A stretch of 64,000 nt of DNA, taken from positions 1,421,001 through 1,485,000 of the forward strand of contig OX345640.1 in assembly GCA_947044365.1 (NCBI GenBank), written 5' to 3'. The number at the start of each line of letters is the position of its first letter. Within the stretch, counting starts at the first letter, position 1. The notes beneath the pieces are model-generated. The model worked only from the letters and a program-made list of their open reading frames with translations, had not been told where the DNA came from and searched no databases. Below, piece after piece: positions 56,701 to 64,000 of the stretch. The stretch comes from Petrosia ficiformis (taxonomy: Eukaryota; Porifera; Demospongiae; Haplosclerida; Petrosiidae). A program made the translations under genes and the position numbers.

Positions 56701-56961
56701 CTGTCAAAAAGGTATGATTATGTAATATATATATATAATATTATACATAAAATACTAATTTTTTTACTACATTTTTGGGTATGAAAGTATGCAGGCTTGC
56801 ATTCTTCATTATGTATGTATTATATACGTATATGCATGTAATGTTTGTATATCAGTGATTTAGATAAGCTTATATGGCACACCATTGGCCTGAAGAGCAC
56901 TGCACAGTTCTCTATTTGGGCCAATGGTGCAGTTAATTATGATTATATTGTCACTAACAGT

Positions 56962-57425
56962 TATGGCCTGTAGGAGCATCCCTATGATTGCTTTCCCACG
57001 GGTTCGAACTATATATTATATATATATATTCTTGTGTCACCTACGCGGGTATGCGTTGCATACATAGTTAAGGAAGTTACATCATTCCCGGGGGCTCGGT
57101 CGATTAATGGGTGTGGCACATAAAAGAACGCGCGATCAAGCTCTACACACCAGCAGAAAGAAAGCTGTGTAGCTTACGTAGAAACTGGAACTAATAGCTA
57201 GCTATTCTGTCTGACATATATTTCTAAAGTTCTACAAGGTCCTTTGAAAGGTCAGGAGAGTAGATAATCAAAATAATAACTATAATAAGCTGTTGTCTTT
57301 CATGCTTGATAGTCAGCCATGATTACTGAATGCTGGACACCACAAAGCAGTCATAGGGATACTTTTATCTTCACTTAAATTAGTAAAGCAATCATAGGGA
57401 TGTTTTTTTCTCTATATACACTTGT
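56962..57425. mobile_element. 450-bp inverted-repeat element (family copy 3)
   Basis: Starts ATGGCCTGTAGGAGCATCCC and ends with two nested AAGCAATCATAGGGAT-type ends, with the inner AAAAGAACGCGCGATCAAG motif. The flanking intron without insertion is seen in gene 1 near 490. Confidence 0.8.
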
Positions 57426-57594
57426 TGTTATTTGACTCAAAATGGCGCATATACTTGAGCCAATTTGGCCCATGCTTCAAAACGTATCAAAAACTCTGAT
57501 GTATATATATATGTTTCTAACATTGTATGTTGGTATGTATGTTATTAGAATCCAACCACCACTCTAAATATCCTGGGCAGAACACTGTATATAC

Positions 57595-57690
57595 CTGAAC
57601 AAGTCATTAAGTCATCATTCAATAGATATCCAGTATTACAGTCACAAATAAAACTTCCAATAGTGTTTATACAATTCAGATTACTACCAT
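57595..57690 (-). CDS. Half-EGF exon (gene 4)
   Basis: A 96-nt phase 1-1 exon (DGSNLNC start), four cysteines, normal donor (GTATATAC) and acceptor. Ortholog of 16521-16616. Confidence 0.72.
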
Positions 57691-58199
57691 CTATCAAATA
57701 GAGAAACAAGATAATTATATTGAGAAAAAGTATTCCTTTGTGATCACTATGTATCAATCATTGTTGATGACACCAGTGTCTCTACCTTTCCGTGTACTCA
57801 AAAACTGGCATGGAGCCTGAAGAAGTAAGTATAACTGCAGTCTAAGTGCACAGAAATGGAAGTGACATATATATATACATACATTAAACCCTGTAGAAAG
57901 CAATTATAGGGAGGGCCATAAAAATGGTAGTTAGTTTCCCCTAAAGGGTGGTACCATGGCACTCCCTCACCTTTTAATTCTAAAGTTAATGCTTGAAACA
58001 CTATTTTACAACACTAATTAAATGTTTTAGACCAATCCTTATGACTACTGATGCACTCCTCCACCCGTAATATTTATCTTGGGGAAAACTCTGGTAGTAT
58101 CTAACTATGTAAAGTACATGTCAAAACAGATAGTTGTACTATACATATAGGGCCCAAACAACTAGTTAACTAATCAGTTAAGCTTAGAGTGGTCGAAGT

Positions 58200-58388
58200 G
58201 TGTATGTATGTATGTATGTATGTATATATGTATGTGTGCATGTGTGTGCATGTATGTATGCATATATGTATGTGTGCATGCGTGTATGTATGTATATATG
58301 TGTGTATATATGTATGTATGTATGTATGTATATATGTGTGTGTGTATGTATGTATGTATGTATGTATGTATGTATGTATGTATGTATG
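58200..58388. repeat. (GTAT)n microsatellite (gene 4)
   Basis: GTAT tract with GTGT and GCAT variants next to NIDO exon 58419-58695. Confidence 0.94.
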
Positions 58389-58418
58389 ACTGTATTCATT
58401 GTGATATGCACTTCTTAC

Positions 58419-59710
58419 AATTGGTGAGGTTACATTGCATTCCTGATTGTGGTTGCTGGAAGTCTCCATTAACTTGATAAACAAACACACCAGGACATCC
58501 CAAATTACTCTCTCTATTAACACTAAAGATGCTACTAGTAAGTGATCCATTCACACTGATGAAATCAACATCATTGCCTGCATTAATTCCTACTTGAGGT
58601 GGATCTACACATATGGGTGAATTTATATCTCCATACAAGAAGAAAACAAATGAGAGAACACCATTTGTTGCTAGAACACACTGAAATGTGACTCTCTGTT
58701 AAAGAAATGTTTGTTTGTGTGTATGTGTTAGAAAAAGAAACACATAATGATGTTATAGTGTTGTGGTTGAGTGGTCAGGTCTGTCACTCAGTTATGCAAT
58801 GCTGAGTAATATGATAAGAACTGTTCAAATGACTAGGAAGATTGGGATTATATACCTTGGTGTTTATTTCAAGAACCCTTAATATTAGTAGTGATGTTAT
58901 TTTTATCCATACTAAATATTTTGTTTTAGTTAATATAAAGTTAAAACTTACTTCTTTCTTAGAGCAGTTATATCCCACATTATCCCATGTTACAATAAGC
59001 ACTTCTGTAGCTGAGAATGTTGTTAGTTCAGGAAAGGCACTTGCTACATCCTCACTGACTCTCTGAATAGTTTCAGTGTTTGCAGTTACTCTACGCCACA
59101 CATTACTATCAGAGTATCTAACTAGATCAGTCCAGAATGGAGCTATTAGTGCTGTACTAGTAGGAAAACTATCTGGAGTATAATCTTCAAATTCAGAATT
59201 GAAAGAAAGATCACCATTGTTATTTAGCTACATACAAACATAAAGAGTGTTAACAATTATTATATATTTCATTCTAATATTATTAGTTACATAATTATGA
59301 TTCTGATTCATTCATTATTCAATTGGAACCTCATTATTCTACAGGAAGTCATCAAAATGTGTTACACGGGAAGTACACTTATTAGTCTTCTTTCATAACA
59401 TAATTTGTAAGCTTCCTGATCAAAAGAGCAGTGTATAAAGAGAGGACCTTGTGAATTGAATAACGTATGATGTATCGATTTTGCCAGATCCAAGTCTTAA
59501 TTATGAAATACAATACTAAAAAACAAGTCACTAGTTTGAGACTTACAAATACTGTTGTATAATTTGTACTATGAAAAACAAAATCAGTATTCAATTGAAT
59601 TGATATGGAGCCATCATTTGTTAGGCCAGATGATATATCTTCATTTTCATCACCAAAGGGAAATAAATATCTGCTATAGCATTCAATACCATCTCCACAC
59701 TCATCAAAAT
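58419..59710 (-). CDS. NIDO-A module, membrane-distal (gene 4)
   Basis: Exons 59547-59710, 58952-59227 and 58419-58695. Motifs [44 protein letters not shown] and [10 protein letters not shown] are intact, phases match and no stop was seen. Confidence 0.9.
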
Positions 59711-59759
59711 CTGTCAAAAGATATGTACATGTTGTATATATGTGTGTTTGTGGGTATAG

Positions 59760-59940
59760 GTGTGTGTACATGTATGTATAATATTATATGTATGTATAAT
59801 ATTACATGTATGTATAATATTATATGTATGTACACTGTATGTATAATAATTTATCATATGTATGTATAATATTATATGTATGTACACTGTATGTATAATA
59901 TTATATGTATGTATAATATTATATGTTTGTATGTAATAGA
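59760..59940. repeat. Tandem TGTATGTATAATATTATA repeats
   Basis: Six to seven units of a 16-22-bp AT-rich repeat (TATGTATAATATTATATG, with TACACTG variants). Similar shorter arrays occur at 31450-31505. Confidence 0.88.
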
Positions 59941-60271
59941 TGTAGTTTATCTCTGAGTGCCATATGGAATATACTGTGGGTGTGGCGTCATCACAGTGAT
60001 GGTACATACCATGTGTTCATGAGTATGTACATGTACATGTATGCCACAACTGTTTTGTATGGCATAAAAGCTTGGAAAGAAAAGGAAACTGTTAATTGTA
60101 GAACGTCATCTTGATGCAGTTAGTAGCAACATCTGAGATGTGGCATTATGGTTATGCCACATTCTGTATGTTATACTACTAATACATAATGTATGTACAA
60201 ATGTATGTACATATATTGGTACGTAAGTATGTACGTATGATTGTAATCATTGTATCATGTGTTTCACATAC

Positions 60272-60391
60272 CTGAACAAGTCATCAAGTCATTATTCAAT
60301 TGATATCCAGGAATACATTCACAATCAAAACTTCCAATAGTGTTTGTACATATCTGGTCACAGGTTCCATTATTTTCACACTCATTAATAT
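60272..60391 (-). CDS. EGF exon (gene 4)
   Basis: A 120-nt phase 1-1 exon, [11 protein letters not shown] start, six cysteines, good splice sites. Confidence 0.84.
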
Positions 60392-60639
60392 CTGTCAGAA
60401 AGACAATATACATAATAATTATAATATGTGTAATTTTTTGGATATGCATGTATATAGGCCTGCAATGGTTCATAACTTCATATGTGTGTGTGTGTGTGTG
60501 CTCTGCCCTCTCCTTTAACCATGTAGATGGTTCTGCATAGAACCTTGCATGACACACTAAGCTTCTATAATTATCAAAAACATCAGGTGCACCATTTATA
60601 CCTTGACCAATAAAATTTCGAGTCTATGCCACTGTTTTG

Positions 60640-61260
60640 TGTAGAATATTGTGGTTTCAGAAGAGGATAAAGACAAGAAGCTGTTGTTCTATGTATGGTG
60701 GTGAATCATGGACCCCTTTATCTGAACATGTGAGGAGCCTGCAAGGTTTGTGATAAGGTGTCTGAGGATAATTTTTGGGATATCAGTATAGGAGAAGAGG
60801 TGACATACTGAGGTGAGAGAGTTTGGAAAGATGGAGAAAATGGATACTTTACTGAGTTGTAGGAGGTTGAGATGGCTGGGTTACGTGCCAAAGATGGGTG
60901 AGTGGCAGCTATCATGAGAATTCCTAGTTTGTAGACCTGATGGTGGTAAGCGGGCAGTAGGAGTACAGAATTTAAGGTGGAACGATGTGATGTGAAAGAT
61001 CTTAAGTTGTGTGGTATATATGATAATTAGTTTGAGCTAGTGCAGGACCGTGATAGTTGGAGGTGTAACATAAATGGGTGAGCTGAATAGTGATGTCATG
61101 AAACTGGAAGTATGTAAGAAAAATGAAAGGAAACATCGAAGAGAGAATAGTATGGCTGTGGCTGAGTCCATGCTGAAGTGCCCAAAGAGGAGGTGTGCAT
61201 TTGTAGCTTAAAGTAAGGCAGGCTTTGTGAACCACAAACAGCAGAAACACACTATATCAG
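60640..61260 (+). pseudogene. Decayed LINE reverse-transcriptase C-terminal region
   Basis: Plus strand, with frame changes and stops: MYGGESWTPLSEHVRSLQ, SCRRLRWLGYVPKMG, a basic GGKR stretch, CNINGWAE and finally CPKRRCAFVA. These correspond to the C-terminal region of many LINE ORF2 proteins (LYG-E-W, RRLRWLGHV-RM, and a terminal zinc-binding segment). It lies in the intron between two EGF exons of gene 4. Not functional. Confidence 0.8.
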
Positions 61261-61281
61261 CAACGACAACTATGCTATGCC

Positions 61282-61319
61282 ATTTCTATAGCAGGTACTT
61301 TCAACCACAAGGTTGAAAG
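61282..61319. other. Perfect hairpin after the LINE relic
   Basis: AGCAGGTACTTTCAACC, four-base spacer, GGTTGAAAGTACCTGCT. It could mark an element border or a structured RNA end. Confidence 0.8.
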
Positions 61320-61566
61320 TACCTGCTACACATGAAGTTCTGTTCATCTCATCCCAAGACATAGATATTGTAAAAGCACAATGTCTCTCTACCATGTGGC
61401 CTGTACCACTCATATTGAGTGAACACAGAAGATGTGTGTGTGTGTGTGTGTATGCATGTATGTATATACAGTACATATGCATGTATGCCAGTACATGTAT
61501 GTACATACATGTATGTATGTACATTTGTAAGTATGTATGTATGAATGTATTATGTATTTTTCATAC

Positions 61567-61675
61567 CTGAACAAGTCATTAAGTCATCATTCAATTGATA
61601 TCCAGGAAAACATTCACAAAAAAAACTTCCAAAAGTGTTTATACATCTATCATCACAGATTCTATTATTTTCACA
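61567..61675 (-). pseudogene. EGF exon cut by the LTR-element junction (gene 4)
   Basis: The exon encodes the EGF from its first cysteine (CENNRICDDRC) to the normal C-terminus and donor, but the acceptor and the DINE start are missing; the next base is inside the integrase of an LTR element. It also shows an FGSFFCECFPG variant. Confidence 0.85.
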
Positions 61676-63863
61676 GGTTTGGGTGTTCCAGAAGAGGTCC
61701 TGAGTGACATGGGTACTCAGTTTGTGTCAGAATGTATGAAGGAGGTGTCCAGGTTGCTAAGAATCAGACAACTCACAACAACCCCATATCATCCCATGTG
61801 TAATGGCCTGGTTGAAAAGTTCAACGGTACCTTAAAGACCATGTTACGGAGATTGTGCACTGAACAACCTAAACAGTGGCATCGATACATTAATGCATTG
61901 TTATTCGCTTATCGGGAGGTCCCTCAGGAGTCTACTCATTTTTCTCCCTTCGAGCTGTTATATGGGAGGACTGTACGAGGTCCTATGCACATCTTAAAGG
62001 AGTTGTGGACAAAGGATGTAAAGGAATCAGAAGTCAAGAACAGTTACCAATATGTTTTTGAGCTGAGAGAGAGACTGGACCAGATACTGAAAATCGCTTG
62101 TGAAGAATTACGGAAATCGCAAAGGAAATACAAGCACTATTATGACAGGAGGACCAAAATTAGGAAGTTCCAAGAAGGGGATTTGGTTCTGGTGTTGTTA
62201 CCTACAGATAGCAATAAATTACTGATGCAATGGAAGGGTCCTTTCCTTATCGACAGTGTTGTGAGTGTCAATGACTACAGCGTTAGGATCAAAGGAAAGT
62301 GTAAGACCTACCATTGTAATCTACTTAAGAAATATGTCGCTCGTGACGAGACAGATAATAAAAAAGCAACTGATGTGAGTGGCTCTGTCCTAGAGGTGAC
62401 TGGTGCAGCAATTATAGAATTCTCCAAGAGTACCAGTGATGATGCAGTGGATAATGATAATCTATTAGAACTTGGTGTTTGCCAGTCCAAGGAGTCAATA
62501 GCAGATGTGAGATACAGACAACAGCTCACTCTTGATCAGCAGCAAGAACTGCAATCTGTCATCTCTGAATACAAACATATTTTTACAGATTTACCAGGAA
62601 CCACAGATCTCATCAAACACCATGTCAATGTCACTTGCAGTGACCCTGTCCGATCTAAGCCATACCCCATACCATACAGGTTGAGGGAAATGCTCAAGAA
62701 TGATATACGAGACATGCTGAGAATGGGGGTCATCAGAAGTAATCGTACGTAAAAAGGATGGTTCGAATCGTGTGTACGTCGATTATCGGAAGCTGAATAA
62801 AATCACCGTTTTTGATCCAGAACCCATGGGATCCACTGATGAGATATTTCACAAGCTTAGTAAAGACAAATACTTCTCCAAAATTGACCTGAGCAAGGGA
62901 TACTGGCAGGTACCAGTAGCAGAAGCCGACATTGCCAAAACGGCATTTATTACACCACCAGATGGGTCATACGAGTTCCTAAAGATGCCCTTTGGAATGA
63001 TGAATTCTGGAGCTACACTTGTGAGAGGTATGAACAAGCTTCTGTATGGAATGCACAGTGTCGACAGTATAGTTGATGACATCTCGGTACATACAACAAC
63101 ACTGAGTGAGCACATTTGTCTATTGAAAAATTTGTTCCAAAAGTTACAGAGAGCAAATCTTACAGCTAGACCCTCGAAGTGCTCAAACACTATCGATTTT
63201 GTAGGTCACCACATAGGACAAAGTGTGATTGGACTACATGAAGGAAATGTAACGAAAATCAGAGATGCTCCAAGACCTCAAACCAAGAAGGAAATTCGAT
63301 CATTTTTAGGACTAACAGGGTTCTACCAAAGCTACCTTCCAAACTATGCAGCTATACCTGCACCTCTTTCGGATCTTACCCGGAAAGGACTACCAAACGT
63401 AATAGTATGGGGGGACGCCCAAGAAAAGGCATACATTACCCTCAAACACCTTCTCACTAGCCAGCCTGTCCTGAAATTACCAGACCCAGACAGATTGTAT
63501 ATATTGAGAACTGACGCATCTGATGCTGGAATAGGAGCCATTCTGTTACAAGAGCATGATGGTACATTGTATCCAGTCAGCTTTGCAAGTAAGAAGTTGA
63601 CAGATAGAGAGAAGAACTACTCAACAATGGAGAAGGAGTGTCTGGCCGTTGTATGGGGCGTCACGAGATTTATGCTGTATTCGTATGGACAAGAATTTGT
63701 GCTACAAACAGATCACGAGCAATTGCTGTACATCAACAAAGCAAAACTTCTAAACGGTCGAATCATGAGATGGGCGATGTTCCTCCAAAACTATAGAATC
63801 AAGATTGAGTCTATTAAAGGACGTGATAATACTGGAGCAGACTATTTAAGCAGAGTGAACTAG
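61676..63863 (+). mobile_element. 5'-truncated Ty3/gypsy-type element with integrase before reverse transcriptase (Gmr1-like order)
   Basis: The first frame (to 62752) begins within the integrase core: VLSDMGTQF holds one catalytic Asp and GLVEKFNGTL the Glu. The integrase C-terminal domain follows, then without a stop the start of the reverse transcriptase (ITKHHVNV-like IKHHVNV, PIPYRLRE). The second frame (62772-63863, open from about 62745) has VDYRKLNK, DLSKGYWQV, the VDDIS catalytic box, FLGLTGFYQSYLPNY, and RNase H with LRTDASDAGIGAIL. The frames are separated by a frameshift and a missing stretch before VRKKDG. The zinc-binding part and first Asp of integrase, plus gag and protease, are absent. 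It cannot be active. Confidence 0.9.
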
Positions 63864-63925
63864 TTTAACATATTTACAAGCACTAGATTGAAGTGTGATT
63901 ATTCCGAAATTTCGTGAAATTTCCC

Positions 63926-64000
63926 TGAAGGAGGGAGTGATGTCACAATCTACAGACTCATTGTCCCCTAAATGTACAATATCATGTTTGTCTTATTAAT
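63926..64000 (+). mobile_element. Polypurine tract and start of 3' LTR (cut by window end)
   Basis: GAAGGAGGGAG is followed at 63938 by TGATGTCACAATC, which fits a polypurine tract and an LTR starting with TG. Its closeness to the RNase H stop (63863) confirms that RNase H is the last domain of pol. The LTR end is outside the window. Confidence 0.7.

Larger units (their letters stand above)
46529..61675 (-). pseudogene. RTK-array gene 4: kinase intact, ectodomain with nonsense codon and insertions
   Basis: Exons: EGF 61567-61675 (cut), EGF 60272-60391; NIDO-A 59547-59710, 58952-59227 and 58419-58695; half-EGF 57595-57690; EGF 56581-56700; NIDO-A 55402-55565, 53650-53916 and 52699-52975; EGF 52378-52482; TM 48993-49128; juxtamembrane 48876-48922 and 48687-48815; kinase 48057-48140, 47606-47936, 46925-47084, 46727-46869 and 46529-46676. 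The order resembles gene 1 (two NIDO-A modules with half-EGF and EGF between). A TGA at 53881-53883 interrupts the membrane-proximal NIDO exon, which is phase 0-0 and could be skipped in frame. No NIDO-B or Ig-like exon remains in the window. It is either a decaying gene or one expressed as a shortened isoform. Confidence 0.72.

Noticed and set aside
60300..60540. Plus-strand frames over the gene 4 EGF
   Set aside because: Antisense of EGF exon 60272-60391 and its intron.

Overview
The window looks like animal nuclear DNA. Genes have many short exons with GT-AG introns, the sequence is AT-rich with abundant (GTAT)n tracts, and several transposon classes are present. The combination of MET-like receptor tyrosine kinases, calcium-binding EGF exons and NIDO domains in a compact tandem array suggests a demosponge, possibly Amphimedon queenslandica. 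That assignment is inference; no species-diagnostic gene was identified.

The main content is a head-to-tail array of four receptor tyrosine kinase (RTK) genes, all on the minus strand, so N-termini lie at higher coordinates. Gene 1 (98-9100, 3' part off the left edge) keeps an Ig-like exon, two NIDO modules and at least seven EGF exons. Gene 2 (12198-23211) reads Ig-like, NIDO-B, EGF, EGF, NIDO-A, half-EGF, EGF, transmembrane (TM), tyrosine kinase. Gene 3 (26312-39021) reads Ig-like, NIDO-B, five EGFs, NIDO-A, EGF, TM, kinase, and is the most intact copy. Gene 4 (46529-61675) has a good kinase but an in-frame stop in a NIDO exon and many insertions, and its 5' part ends inside an EGF exon at a Ty3/gypsy-type element. 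Every extracellular module starts and ends in intron phase 1, so modules can be gained, lost or skipped without breaking the frame. The window shows several such events: a 1319-bp and a 1014-bp tandem duplication each carrying EGF exons, a deletion that fused a NIDO exon start to an EGF exon end as a 30-nt exon, and two EGF exons that lost their splice donors.

Spacers between genes (9101-12197, 23212-26311, 39022-46528) are paralogous to each other. They carry a small inverted-repeat element, an open plus-strand stretch repeated near each kinase 3' end, minisatellites and, in the third spacer, about 3.6 kb of unique sequence with weak coding hints. No promoter or signal-peptide exon could be fixed with confidence.

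Mobile DNA includes a piggyBac-type MITE (15818-16431), a broken hAT transposase tail (16982-17273), a 450-bp inverted-repeat family (three copies), a pogo-like MITE with a provable empty site (51798-52362), a Penelope-like retroelement with GIY-YIG endonuclease (about 50100-51440), a second decayed GIY-YIG fragment (about 55760-56370), a decayed LINE (about 60640-61260), and a 5'-truncated LTR element with the order integrase, reverse transcriptase, RNase H (61676-63937). No rRNA, tRNA or CRISPR was seen.
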